Shown here one piece after another: positions 1 to 10,803 of a stretch of DNA of 64,000 bases. This DNA comes from Locusta migratoria. Taxonomy: Eukaryota; Arthropoda; Insecta; Orthoptera; Acrididae. Below the pieces are notes generated by a model, which had not been told where the DNA came from, did no database searches, and was given only the letters and a program-made list of their open reading frames with translations. The number at the start of each line of letters is the position of its first letter. Positions within the stretch are counted from its first letter, which is position 1. The stretch is from the NCBI GenBank assembly GCA_026315105.1, contig CM048744.1:358423168-358487167 (forward strand), given 5' to 3'. The position numbers and the translations under genes were made by a program.

Positions 1-711
1 CATGAAGTAAATAAATAATGCTGTTCCTGCTCTGTGGTGACAGGTTGTTGTATGTATCGTTACTTGCTAAGTAAAAGTATTGTCCTTGTACATAACAAAG
101 ATTTCATGACAAAACATTTGTGTTGTCATGTGATTGGCTGTTAACATTATGTGGTTGTTGGCGTTCATCATCTTTCGCCATCAGGCAAAATTGCTGAGAC
201 AGAAAGTAAAATTTAACCCTTTTAATTTTTTTTAGACAGTGATTAAAGGGTTCATTAACTTTTTATGGTAAAACTTTACGACACTTCTTACCGGGCTCCA
301 GTGCTTATGTTGGCAACAGATGAATGATGAAGTGTAGAATTGCATTAGTATTTTTCATGAGCTACAGAGTAAGTGTTAATACTGCTTGTTTCACTCGCAG
401 CAAAATTAATACTGTACCTTTTCTACAGTTGACAGGTTCTTGTATTTACCCTTGTCTGTTCAGAAAAAAGTAATTTTCGTTTTAATTGAAGTTGTCAAGG
501 AAGAAACATTTATTGGTCATCTGAGTTGTTACCATTAACCATTGGTCATTGGTGCCAACTTAACCACTGGAGCCTGGCGGGAAGCGTCGTACAATTTAAC
601 CCTTTTTATTTAATTTGCTGGTGTAAGGTGAAAGTCATCATTATCAGGGTGGATGTACTTACTGCTATATTATTTTGGAAAAATGTCAAATTTTATAGAC
701 CTAGTTTGATC
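1..711. other. Unassigned AT-rich flank
   Basis: No supported gene, RNA or repeat was recognised here. The open frame that starts at 526 carries no recognisable protein until about 712, where LINE homology begins, so its upstream part is probably chance. Confidence 0.4.
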
Positions 712-930
712 GGGGTTGATCGGGGTCCTTTGGTTTGGAGCCGAGTGGAGGGTCTGAACCAGAGGCTTCGCCGACTCTGTGACAGTCATGGCTGCAGATT
801 TCTGGATCTGCGTTATCGGGTGGGGAATTGTAGGGTGCCCCTAGATAGATCAGGGGTGCACTACACTAAGGAAGCGGCTACTCGGGTAGCAGAGTACTTG
901 TGGAGTGCACATGGGGGTTTTTTAGGCTAG
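712..930 (+). pseudogene. LINE ORF1 C-terminal remnant, SGNH-esterase-like
   Basis: The last 70 or so codons of an ORF1. The text WSRVEGLNQRLRRLC, FLDLRYR and SGVHYTKEAATRVAEYL matches the end of the SGNH-type esterase domain found in ORF1 of several CR1/L2-group LINEs, where the final catalytic block is normally D-x-x-H. Here the Asp position is Ser (SGVH). The N-terminus is lost to 5' truncation. The frame ends in TAG at 928-930, inside the ORF2 overlap. Esterase assignment is from motif memory and is moderate. Confidence 0.6.
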
Positions 931-3731
931 GCGCTAACTCTGATGAGCACTCGACTGTCAGCATTCAAACAGCGAATTCAGGCCACGTTCGGAATAAAAA
1001 TTCGAACATAAAAATATTAGCCGCGAACTTACAAAGTATTAGAAACAAAGTTCCCGAATTTGCAGCGCTGCATGGAAGTTATTGCGCTCAGATAGTTTTA
1101 GGCACCGAAAGCTGGCTAACTGATGATGTGGCAAGTTCAGAAATATTTAGCGAAGCGTGGAATGTATATCGGAAAGATAGATCTGATACAACTGGAGGAG
1201 GAGTGTTCATCGCTGTGGACAAAGATATTGTTTCTACTGAGATCGAGGTTGAAAGTAACTGTGAAGTTATCTGGGCACGCATAACAGGTCTAAAAGAAGT
1301 AAAGTTAATAGTTGGGTGTTTTTACCGGCCCCCCAGTGCTGCTGTAGCAGTTTTAGAATCATTCAAGGACAGTCTACACCAGGTAGTGCATAGGTATCCG
1401 GGCCATGCAATATTAGTCGGAGGTGACTTCAACCTTAAGAGTATAGATTGGGACCTCGCTAGTTACATTTCAGGCGGTACAGACAAGCAGTCTTGCGAGC
1501 TACTTTTGGACACATTCTCCGAAAACTGTCTTGAGCAGCTAAACCGGCAACCCACGCGCAATGGAAATATTCTAGACCTTATAGCCACAAACAGGCCTGA
1601 CCTTATTAACGATGTCTGTGTAGAGACAGGAATTACTGATCATGACATCGTCATAGCGTCGATGGTGACCAAAGTTCATAAACCAGTCAAGAAGGCTAGG
1701 AGCGTGTTTTTGTTGGGAAAAGCCGACAAGCAAATGTTACGATCGCACTTAGAAAATGAATGGGCATCGTTTAATTCTGGGACTATGGATGTAGAGGAAT
1801 TGTGGACTAAATTTAAATGCATTGTTAATGAAGGGTTAGAGAAATATGTGCCAGTAAAGACGATTAAGGATGGAAAAGATCCACCGTGGTATAATAATAA
1901 TGTTAGAAAGCTGCTGAGAAAGCAAAGGCTGTTGCATTCTCGATTCAAAAAAGAACACGCAAATGGTGACAGGCAAAAGTTAGTAGAGATTCGTGCGTCT
2001 ATAAAAAGATCGATGCGTGAAGCATACAATAATTATCACAGCCATACCTTAGCAAAAGATCTTTCCGAGAACCCGAAAAAATTCTGGTCCTATGTAAAAT
2101 CGATAAGCGGGTCAAAGCCCACTGTCCAGTCACTAGTTGATCATTCCGGGGCAGTAATAGAAGAAAGCAAACGGAAAGCTGAAGTTCTAAATTTAACCTT
2201 TAAGAAATCTTTCACGCAGGAGGACCGCACAAATATACCATCATTTGATCAACGTACTAATTCCGAAATGGGGGACATAGCAATAGGTATTTCCGGTGTA
2301 GAGAAGCAGCTGAGAGAGCTAAATACGAAAAAGTCTGCTGGTCCGGATGGAATACCAGTTCGGTTTTACAAAGACTATTCTGCGACATTGGCCCCCTACT
2401 TAGCTTGCATTTACAGCGAATCTTTAACTCAGCGCAAAGTTCCTAGTGATTGTAAAAAAGCGCAGGTGACTCCCGTGTATAAGAAAGGAAAGAGAACTGA
2501 CCCATACAATTACAGGCCAATATCGTTGACATCGGTTTCATGTAGAATTTTGGAGCATATTCTCAGTTCGAATATAGTAAATTTCCTTGAAACGGAAAAG
2601 CTTCTTTCCATGAATCAGCACGGGTTTAGGAAACATCGTTCATGTGAAACTCAGCTTGCCCTTTTCTCGCATGACATCTTGCGAGCCATGGACGAAGGGC
2701 AACAGGCGGATTGTGTTTTTCTCGACTTCAAAAAGGCGTTCGACACGGTGCCACACTGCAGACTCCTAACGAAAATGCGAGCTTATGGAATAGGTTCTCA
2801 GATTTGTGACTGGCTGGAAGACTTCCTAAGTAATAGAACGCAGTACGTTGTTCTCGACGGCGAGTGTTCATCAGAGACGAGTGTATCGTCAGGCGTGCCC
2901 CAGGGGAGTGTGATAGGACCGCTATTATTTTCTATCTATGTAAATGATCTGATGGACAGAGTAAGTTGTAATTTGCGGCTGTTTGCTGATGATGCTGTGG
3001 TGTATGGGAGGGTGTCGTCTGTAACTGACTGTAATAGCATACAGGTTGACTTAGACAAAATCTCTAGTTGGTGCGAAGAATGGCAGCTAGCTCTCAATGT
3101 AGAAAAATGTAAGGTGATGCGCATGAGTAGAAAAAACAATCCTATAATTTTCGAATACAGCATCAGTAGTGAGCTTCTTGATGCGGTCGCGTCGTTCAAA
3201 TATCTAGGCGTAACATTGCAGAGCGATATGAAATGGAACGAGCATGTAAGGACAGTTGTGAGTAAGGCAGACAGCCGACTTCGGTTTATTGGGAGAATTT
3301 TGGGAAGATGTACTTCACCTGTAAAAGAGACCGCGTATAAAACGCTTGTTCGACCACGTCTTGAGTATTGCTCAAGTATTTGGGACCCGCAGCAGATCGG
3401 TTTGAAAGAAGACATAGAGGCGGTTCAGAGGCAAGCAGCTAGATTTGTTACCGGTAGGTTCGACCAATGCGCGAGTGTCACGGAAATGCTCCGGCAACTA
3501 AATTGGGGATCGCTGGAAGAAAGACGACGCTCTTTTCGTGAATTTCTGTTAAGTAAATTTAGAGGGCCGGAATTTGAAGCTGAGTGTAGTACGATCTTGC
3601 TGCCGCCTACTTACATTTCGCGTAAAGATCACAAAGACAAGATAAGAGAAATTAGGGCTCGTACGGAGGCATATAGGCATTCTTTTTTTCCTCGTTCAAT
3701 TTGGGAGTGGAATAGGAAAGGAAATGCCTAG
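870..3731 (+). CDS. LINE ORF2: AP endonuclease plus reverse transcriptase
   Basis: Encodes the retrotransposition enzyme. Residues are counted from the codon at 900. The endonuclease spans about 37-255: NLQSIRNK, GTESWL (metal-binding Glu), GDFN at 175-178, and TDHD at 246-249 in place of the usual SDH. The RT spans about 450-760: SAGPDGIP near 478, YRPISLT, HGFRKHRS, motif A DFKKAFD at 609, GVPQGS at 665, catalytic FADD at 695-698, and FKYLGV. A C-terminal domain ends near NRKGNA. No internal stop or frameshift. The frame opens after a stop at 867-869, and its first in-frame AUG is at 1662, after the whole endonuclease, so initiation at its own AUG cannot give a full enzyme. Expression by -1 frameshifting from ORF1 (heptamer at 918-924) is the simplest reading. 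The true N-terminus is therefore undefined. Confidence 0.9.
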   Translation, partial: GSGYSGSRVLVECTWGFFRLGANSDEHSTVSIQTANSGHVRNKNSNIKILAANLQSIRNKVPEFAALHGSYCAQIVLGTESWLTDDVASSEIFSEAWNVYRKDRSDTTGGGVFIAVDKDIVSTEIEVESNCEVIWARITGLKEVKLIVGCFYRPPSAAVAVLESFKDSLHQVVHRYPGHAILVGGDFNLKSIDWDLASYISGGTDKQSCELLLDTFSENCLEQLNRQPTRNGNILDLIATNRPDLINDVCVETGITDHDIVIASMVTKVHKPVKKARSVFLLGKADKQMLRSHLENEWASFNSGTMDVEELWTKFKCIVNEGLEKYVPVKTIKDGKDPPWYNNNVRKLLRKQRLLHSRFKKEHANGDRQKLVEIRASIKRSMREAYNNYHSHTLAKDLSENPKKFWSYVKSISGSKPTVQSLVDHSGAVIEESKRKAEVLNLTFKKSFTQEDRTNIPSFDQRTNSEMGDIAIGISGVEKQLRELNTKKSAGPDGIPVRFYKDYSATLAPYLACIYSESLTQRKVPSDCKKAQVTPVYKKGKRTDPYNYRPISLTSVSCRILEHILSSNIVNFLETEKLLSMNQHGFRKHRSCETQLALFSHDILRAMDEGQQADCVFLDFKKAFDTVPHCRLLTKMRAYGIGSQICDWLEDFLSNRTQYVVLDGECSSETSVSSGVPQGSVIGPLLFSIYVNDLMDRVSCNLRLFADDAVVYGRVSSVTDCNSIQVDLDKISSWCEEWQLALNVEKCKVMRMSRKNNPIIFEYSISSELLDAVASFKYLGVTLQSDMKWNEHVRTVVSKADSRLRFIGRILGRCTSPVKETAYKTLVRPRLEYCSSIWDPQQIGLKEDIEAVQRQAARFVTGRFDQCASVTEMLRQLNWGSLEERRRSFREFLLSKFRGPEFEAECSTILLPPTYISRKDHKDKIREIRARTEAYRHSFFPRSIWEWNRKGNA
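918..924 (+). promoter_or_regulatory. Putative -1 ribosomal frameshift site UUUUUUA
   Basis: The seven bases read U_UUU_UUA in the ORF1 frame, which is the canonical X_XXY_YYZ slippery heptamer. It sits 3 nt before the ORF1 stop (GGC UAG, 928-930), and ORF2 is exactly in the -1 frame. Overlapping G_GGU_UUU at 917-923 also fits the pattern. A weak hairpin GTTCG/CGAAC (987-991, 1003-1007) lies about 60 nt downstream, too far to be an obvious stimulator. I saw no convincing pseudoknot. Confidence 0.6.
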
Positions 3732-3812
3732 TAGTGGTACAGTGTACCCTCCGCCACGCACCTTACGGTGAATTGCGGAGTATGTATGTAGATGTATGTA
3801 GATGTGATGAAT

Positions 3813-5394
3813 GTGTGTTATGGATTCACATGTTAATGAGTCAACTTGAAGCATAGAAGAAGTCTGCTAAAAAAATTGTTGTTACCTCAAAAAAATATAA
3901 GTTCAACAGTGATATTAATTACAAAAGTGGCTGTTTATTCCTGTAGGGTTTTAAGGCAACCAGTAATACTTGTAGATAATGTGTTTCCCGTTCTGTGAAT
4001 TAATGCATCACAGTGTTGAAATATGTAGCTCTGACAGGAGCATATCTATTAGAGCACTTCATGATGGGAGGGACCCATTATAGTATACAGCCACTGTTAC
4101 AAACTTCCAGGGAAACAGAGACTGCTGAGTAATAGATGATGTTAGACCTTCAGAACAAAACCATAGAACTGCAATAGCAACTTCACAGGAATGAGAATGT
4201 AAATCAGAAGAAAGTGACAGTGTATGAACATTCTCAAAATATTGTCTCTTACTTTAATAATATGACTATTAAGTGCTCTGAATGCAGCAAAATTGTAACA
4301 GAACACTTTTGGATGTGTGCAGAATCTGAGTGGTGGTTACACACTAGCTGTTTATGACTACTAAACAAACAAGAAGTTTCATATTCATGTAACTCAAATC
4401 AACTGAATACGAGCATTCACTGGAAATACATGTTATTCCAACACAGATGAATAACATACATTGCCTATAGGATTGATTATTTAAGTTAATAACTGTCTTG
4501 AGTATTACTAAAACTCATAGTTGAATTAATTGCGTAAACATAAATTCACCAGAGAGGTACTTATGGCCCAAGTATGCAAAATGTCTTCTGACAAATCTAA
4601 TACATTGTTTGAACATAAAAACATGGAACAAAAAGACAATTACAGAGGCTCAAAAACAGCAGGCCAAGCACTGAAAGTCATCACAAAGGTGAGCAGAAAG
4701 ACTTTTGCAACTGGAGGGGGAAATCTTACCAAAGGACAGGCACCACCTGGTTCTATGTATGAAATCACCTCTGACCATTTGACACATTCTGTTCAACATG
4801 TCCATTTACTGCCAAGATTTTTGTATAGCACACCACTTTCTGCTGGTGGTCTGGTGTAATACAAAAGAAAGATAACCCCCTTTCATTCTGTTTTCGGCCA
4901 TGCTGCCATAGATGTTAAGAGATTCATCATCAAATATTGTTATTGGTGCTCACTGAAATACAGACTTCTCATTGGCAGACAATTGGAGTTTGCTGCAGAA
5001 AATATACAAGATTACACTTCTAAAAATCTTTACTACAGCTTTTAAAATCTGCTATGTCTTTATTAACAGCTTTATAATTATGGGCAATATACGTAAAAAA
5101 AAGTTTTAAAAATTCAGTTTTCACCAAAACAAAAAAAATTGTCCACCTTGTTTTAGGCTATGGGGTATCTAATACTACTGATGAGAATACACACAAATGC
5201 ATGCACTCAGGTATGTGCAATAGAGTTTTGAATTTTGGAGCTGCCTCCGTTTTGCTCCAAAGGGAATGAAAAACTGTTTGTAGGACCATTTTCTTCATAA
5301 TTAACCATATTTCAGTTTAAAAAAATTATTAATAAAGAAAGTATAACATTATTGGCATAATACATTAATTCTACAGTTCTTCAGTCTTCTAGCT
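3813..5394. other. Intergenic or intronic, mostly unassigned
   Basis: AT-rich sequence without recognisable genes apart from the short Cys-rich remnant at 4271-4357. The open frame at 4530-4859 contains the tract TGGGNLTKGQAPP, which recalls linkers of Myb/SANT-like transposon proteins, but I cannot support an identity. Confidence 0.35.
4271..4357 (+). pseudogene. Short PHD-like Cys/His remnant
   Basis: Twenty-eight codons before a stop read C-x2-C, then WMC, then W-x2-H-x3-C (KCSECSKIV, FWMCAES, WWLHTSC). This spacing is like the PHD-type finger at the C-terminus of many pogo/jerky-type DDE transposases. It is isolated, with no recognisable transposase core next to it, so a decayed DNA transposon is only a suggestion. 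Confidence 0.25.
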
Positions 5395-5900
5395 CCCCTT
5401 CAGTCTCTTCAGGATTGTTTGAAGCATCTGATGTCAACTGGTTGTTAAACCACATTTCGTTTTGCCAGCTCTTTGACATCATTAAACTTTTGGCCTTTTA
5501 ATGGGAGCAGACAATCAGAAGCTTGATGAAGGTAGTCCATTGTTATGAGACTCACAGGTCCTTGGTTGCAAATTTGTGTGTTATCAAAGACAGTCATCCC
5601 TATGGTTTCACTGCATTAAATAATCCCTTTACCGATGTATGGCTGTTCATAGAGGAATATTTTGTACTTAGTGATTAAATATTTTCTTCTTTTCTTGTTC
5701 GATAATGATACGTAAGGGTTCTTTACAAAAAAACTCTTCAATGTGTCAACAAAGTTGAAAATAAATCTCTGTTCAAATTCAGTGACATGAATTGGGGCTG
5801 GTTCTTCTGATAATGCAAACATGGTCCACTGGAAGAAAAAAACTCTTTCCAACTTCCTCAAACAATTTTCTATATTACTGCACACTCTGTTGCATGCCAT
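5395..5900 (-). pseudogene. Unidentified protein remnant, one stop and one frameshift
   Basis: Read on the minus strand from 5900, a 94-codon frame ends at a single TAA (about 5613-5615) and continues in frame with MTVFDNTQICNQGPVSLI and YLHQASDCLLPLKGQ. After a frameshift near 5470 it ends with MWFNNQLTSDASNN and an acidic tail EETEGELED before TGA. The continuity across one stop and one shift, with an acidic C-terminus, suggests a decayed gene or transposon ORF. I do not recognise the family. A profile search of the repaired reading would be needed. Confidence 0.4.
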
Positions 5901-6039
5901 AAAACTGTGGCTTGGTGCTGGGAATCGATGAATGATCTGTTGGATTTCTCTGAAACTAGTGCTGCCTCTTTATTGCACCAAAAAAGGGGCCTCCCCCCCC
6001 CCCTTTGTATGTGATAGAATGTTCAACTCGGTAGAGCCA

Positions 6040-7640
6040 AAAAGTGGAGCTGCCTACTTCTTGTGCCAAACAGAATCCTTGTCACTCTGTCAATAAACTG
6101 TTGACCTAGCCAAGAAAGATGTCAAATATTAAGTAAGTCATTGTCCAAAAGATGGATGTTCATAAAGTTTGTGATACAAAACAAGAAATTCATTGTGTCA
6201 CAGACATATGCTTCCTTGCTGTACTACACCATACTTATTACGCAGCAGTGGCGTCTATTAGTTCTTTGGTGCACTACGACTCTATCGCTTGTTTGCTGTA
6301 CTACGCCATTCATACTTAAAGCATAGCCTACATCTAAAAAATTTTCCATGATCCAACTTTTATGAAACAAAGTTGCTCCATGCAAATACTTGAAGTAGTT
6401 TAGGAGTTTAGTGATTTATAATAGATGGAGAAACAGTTACTGAAAACACTTAAGATATATCTTTTTTCTGTGGTCTGATTTTGATGAAATCATGCCTATA
6501 TGTTGCCCCAATCTTAGCTAAAGTTTCCTGTGAAAATGTGTCAGTAGTTTATTTATTTTTTTTTTTTTTTTTTATTTGTTTGTGAAAAGTGTTAGAAATA
6601 GACATATGTTCATGAATATGATGTAACTTACATAATACATCAGTGATATTCACCATTTTAAACATTTATTTCCTGATCATTCACCTCTCTTGGCAATATA
6701 CTGAGGTTTGGAAAGCTGAAATATAATAACCATTTCCTTAATGAAGTAGAAATATCACTGAAAACAATCATTATTCTTATGGTAGGCTCTTTCTACTAGA
6801 GGCGCTATTGTCACTCCAAGCATGAGACTTAAACTTCCATATCAGTTGTACGTATATGTTAGACTGTAATATCAGTATGTAAATGTGGATTAAACATGGT
6901 GAGTATTGTATCAGTTTGATATTCATTGCGTTGAATCGTAGAACATAGCAAGTAAGAAAACGATTTTCAGCAATATGGTAAATTTGAAAAGTAAAAGTGT
7001 AAAAAGCATTTTAAAAGGGTAATAATCCGATCACTATTAAAATTCACACGAACACCCCCATTGCTGTCTGTCAGTTTACTGGTGCACTATGAAACTAACA
7101 GTGCATCCATTGGCTCTTTGCTGCATTACACGGTTGTTTCAAATCATGAAGTACACCTAAAATTTGAAATTAAGATATATTTTATTTTTCTGATTTGATT
7201 ATGATGAAATGAAGCATGTATCCAACCACACAATATGCTCAAGTTACAGCTGAAAATCCTATGAAAATTTGTCAAGTAGTTTTGGGGATAAACATGTTCA
7301 AAGACACAGACAGACATGATGGTCTTAGACTTTAAATTACGATATCTTTTTTCTTTTCCGTGATCTCACTTTTATGAAACAGTTGCCCCATGTATATCCA
7401 TGAAGTAGTTTAGGAGATTAGAGATTTGAAATAGATAGCTGTACACCTGTGCTTCGCAACAGGTATTAAAGAAAGGACATCATCACTTGTTGTAGAGAAT
7501 CACACCATAGTTATGAGCATGGAAAAAAAAAAAAACAGCATTGCCTTCTATTAGTTATTTGGTGTAATACATAACTAACAGGGCCTCTATTTGTTCTGCA
7601 CTATACTAAACTATTTTATAGGCATTTCTAAACAGAAGGA
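6040..7640. repeat. Degenerate repeat block A
   Basis: At least three diverged units of roughly 100-170 bp recur here (about 6380-6560, 7165-7310, 7320-7450). They share the order: GATATCTTTTTTCT, TGATTTTGATGAAAT, ATATGTTG, TGAAAATCC, and TAGTTTTGGAGAT followed by an ACAGACAGAC tract. A second shared module speaks of 'tctattagttctttggtg', with copies near 6250, 7090 and 7550. The same units reappear at 12680-13720. No coding capacity was seen; it resembles UTR-like debris of an old element family. Confidence 0.55.
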
Positions 7641-9427
7641 ACTCAAGATGTAATAAGTACACAACAAAATCAGGAAGAAAACTACATTAATTCAATTTTC
7701 CTTGCAAAGAATTATTATTAAACTAGCAAACCCAGCAATGTTTCGCAGTAGATTCTCCCTATGTCTATCCCTTCCTTTGTCCATCTCCTCCTCCCCCTAC
7801 CTACACACCACTCCCTCTTACCCCACTCCATATCCATCTCCTCCCCTTCCTCACTGCGTCTATATCAGCTCCCCTTTTTAAATCCATTTCATTCCCCTAT
7901 ATTCTGTCTCCTCCTTCCCAGCTCTCTGATCTTATTTATTGTTGTTGCAATTGGAAACTTGATTGGGGATAGAAGTCAATAATGACAGGTAAATCAATTG
8001 GAAACTGGTGATTAGAGAGACGTTTCGAGCTATTCTATCTGTGAGGTTAGTAGCTTCAATGGCCGCACGTTTAATGGTTGCATTGTACGAACAGGTACGA
8101 TTATAAGTGTAGGCATAAAAACAACTTTCCTGTTTTATATTAACAATGACTGGGAAGAAAAAACTAAAACCGCACATGTTTACAGTACAGCTTGGCATAT
8201 TTTCCTCGCAGTGAGCAGTATAGAAATGTTTCTTGTAACACATGTCTATCTTCTTAAGAGTTGTTGAATTAGATACAAAGTAATTGTAGCTTGATCATAC
8301 TTTAATGATATAAATTCCATTTGGAAACAATACAATTAATTGAAATAAAATAAGTGGGATGGCAATACAGCGCTTTGAAAGTCTTTGTGTTGCGTTCATT
8401 TCTTGTCTTATTAGGAATCTAATGAAACGTGATTAACAACATTGCTACATATCAGTACAATTTTACAATCCGGACACTTGGGTGGAATAACTATGTTGGC
8501 AACAGCTGTTGGATCGTGGGAATGAAGGCAACCAATCGTGGCAAAGCTTGAGATAGCCAATGAAATTTTAGATGGCGACAGTTGGTTCTGAAGCCAACTC
8601 ATACATCCCCTGCATAATCGACTGCTGGATTGTATCTGTACCCCAAATGTTCAATTATAATTGCTACGCATGGCTGTCTGTTTTGTTGATGACTCAAATT
8701 ATTTCGTGTGTAAACTGCAACTGAGGGAGTCTAACTCGACTGTACCCTTTGTTTCAGAGTTGTAACGGATCGCGCATGAGAATTTCTTTTCGATTTACCT
8801 CCAAGTGCTGTGTACGATCTTCATCGGTCTCATTGACTAAGATCACGTAGTAAGATTGCGTTGCACGTACACTGACCGATATTACGCTGATGCAATGGAG
8901 ACATTGTTCTATAAAATAAGCCATGATATGTACTTAATTTGTATGTAACACTCAAAAATACCATGAAATAACATCAATTCTATCTTTGCAATGCTACAAA
9001 GATATGATCATCACTGATAACATAATAGAGATAAGAATAATACGGAGGGGCTTGTAAAGAAACAACGTTTCATGTTAAATCTGTCTTGACAGTTTTAACC
9101 TTGTGTGCATAATGCTATCTCCCTTTATTCTAACCTCCTTGGCGTATTTGTTCATTCTGTTACAGCGTATTTGGTTGCTAGGCGAGTAGCGAATGAATAA
9201 TCTGATTGTTGGAGAATGGAGAATATGATCCCAGCTGCAAGTGTACTTTCAGTTTTTTTCAAATTCTGAAATAATACGCGGTCAAACGGGACAAAAGTAT
9301 CCTATGTCCGTCTCCTGCTTGTAAGCTACCTCCCCACCAATTTTGAGCGAAATCGGTTCAGACGTACTTTAGTTATAACTAGTGTCATGAATATGACGTA
9401 TATATGTGTGTGTAAAATAAAGTTTGT
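7641..9427. other. Unassigned non-coding stretch
   Basis: Contains a pyrimidine-rich patch (7750-7930) and, near 9290-9400, a fragment of the 'agctacc...aaatcggttcag' type seen in many insect repeat UTRs. No supported gene. Confidence 0.35.
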
Positions 9428-9695
9428 TTGACTTACCGAAAGTGCAGGCTCGCCGATAGAAACATAAAACCACACAAACATTCAAGCTTTCGCAACTGTT
9501 TGTTGCTTCATGAGGAAAAGAGGAAGAAAGGAGAGGAAAAAGGAAAGGATATGGGTTTTAAGGAAGTGGAAAAGGAGTCGTTCCAATCCCAGGAGTGGAA
9601 GGACTTACCTTAGGGGAAAAAGGAAGGTAAACAAATACACACACACTCACACATATCCGAATGCAAACACACCTAGACAGACATTTGTAAAAAGC
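9428..9695 (-). repeat. PLE terminal repeat copy 1
   Basis: Minus-orientation copy, diverged from the others. Its hammerhead-like core (about 9484-9513) has a GCAAC/GTTGC stem and GAAA, but box 1 reads CUCAUGA instead of CUGANGA, so it is probably inactive. Confidence 0.7.
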
Positions 9696-9699
9696 AAAG

Positions 9700-9950
9700 A
9701 AGTTCTTTGTTTACCCTCCTTTTTTCCCCCCAAGGTAAGTCTTTCCTGTCCCGGGATTGGAATGACTCCTTACCCACTCCCTTAAAACCCTCATCATTTC
9801 CTTTTCCCTCTCCTTCCCTTCTGCCTGACGAAGCAGCTAGGCTGCGAAAGCTTGCGTTTGTGTGTATGTTTATTTGTTGCTATCACTCCCTGTGCTCCTT
9901 CGCCTGGTAAGTGGACTTCATCTATTTTTACGTATATTTTTCCACTATAA
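9700..9950 (+). repeat. PLE terminal repeat copy 2
   Basis: Plus-orientation copy that faces copy 1 with almost no spacer. It carries an intact hammerhead-like core at 9825-9853. The shared run 'ccaaggtaagtctttcctg' also occurs in copy 6 and inverted in copy 5. Confidence 0.75.
9825..9853 (+). ncRNA. Hammerhead ribozyme-like core (copy 2)
   Basis: Order is CUGACGA (box 1, CUGANGA consensus), stem II GCAGC-UAG-GCUGC, GAAA (box 2), then GCUU. The self-complementary AGCU after box 2 would make a minimal stem III, as in the dimer-type hammerheads reported for PLEs, with U-U as possible cleavage site. Stem I pairing with upstream UGC is short, so activity is uncertain. Confidence 0.55.
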
Positions 9951-10050
9951 AATAATATATATATATATATAAAAATAGAAAAGAGATGACTTACCAAAAG
10001 GACCGGCTCGTCGAGAGAAACAAATAAAATCACACACAAACACACATACA

Positions 10051-10080
10051 AGCTTTCGCCACCACTGGCAGCTTCTTCAG
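10051..10080 (-). ncRNA. Hammerhead-like core in left palindrome arm
   Basis: Minus strand: CUGAAGA, stem II GCUGCC-AGU-GGUGGC (two G-U pairs), GAAA, GCU. Both core boxes fit the hammerhead consensus. Stem I is not obvious. Confidence 0.5.
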
Positions 10081-10440
10081 GAAAAAGAGGAAAAAAGGGG
10101 AGGAAAAGGGAAGGATATGGGTTTTAAGGAAGTGGAAAAGGAGTCATTCCAATCCCAGGAGTGGAAGGACTTACCTTAGGGGGAAAAAAGGAAGGCAAAC
10201 AAATACACACACACTCAGACATATCGAAACGCAAACACACCTAGACAGACATTTGTGGCTTTTCACAAATGTCTGTCTAGGTGTGTTTGCGTTTCGATAT
10301 GTCTGAGTGTGTGTGTATTTGTTTGCCTTCCTTTTTTCCCCCTAAGGTAAGTCCTTCCACTCCTGGGATTGGAATGACTCCTTTTCCACTTCCTTAAAAC
10401 CCATATCCTTCCCTTTTCCTCCCCTTTTTTCCTCTTTTTC

Positions 10441-10470
10441 CTGAAGAAGCTGCCAGTGGTGGCGAAAGCT
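10441..10470 (+). ncRNA. Hammerhead-like core in right palindrome arm
   Basis: Exact mirror of the core at 10051-10080, on the plus strand. Confidence 0.5.
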
Positions 10471-10574
10471 TGTATGTGTGTTTGTGTGTGATTTTATTTG
10501 TTTCTCTCGACGAGCCGGTCCTTTTGGTAAGTCATCTCTTTTCTATTTTTATTTTTATTTATCCCACCGGGAAA

Positions 10575-10764
10575 GTTTCCCTCTATGAAACAAATAAAAT
10601 AAATAAAATCACACACATACAAGCTTTCGCAGCCTAGCTGCTTCGTCAGGCAGAAGGGAAGGAGAGGGAAAAGGAAATGATGAGGGTGTCAAGGGAGTGG
10701 ATAAGGAGTCATTCCAATCCCGGGACAGGAAAGACTTACCTTGGGGGGAAAAAGAGGGTAAACA

Positions 10765-10803
<39 letters not shown>

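Larger units (their letters stand above)
712..3812 (+). mobile_element. CR1-group LINE, 5'-truncated inside ORF1
   Basis: A non-LTR retrotransposon of endonuclease plus reverse transcriptase architecture. It has the end of an ORF1, a complete ORF2, about 80 bp of 3' UTR and a 3' tail of ATGTAGATGT-type units (about 3783-3808) in place of poly(A). The 5' end is cut within ORF1, near a short repeated GTTGATCGGGG. ORF2 is uninterrupted, so the copy is probably young. A 3' fragment of the same family lies at 59440-59968 and shares the protein C-terminus and the GTAGATGTAG tail. Clade assignment (CR1/L2 group) rests on EN-RT order without RNase H and on the esterase-like ORF1. Target-site duplications could not be resolved. 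Confidence 0.85.
9969..10552. repeat. Perfect palindrome, 289-bp arms, 6-bp spacer
   Basis: Arms 9969-10257 and 10264-10552 are exact reverse complements in my base-by-base comparison, with spacer 10258-10263. Each arm is one complete PLE terminal repeat of the second subtype (copies 3 and 4). The arms end at flanking (AT)n on the left and T-rich sequence on the right. Confidence 0.93.
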
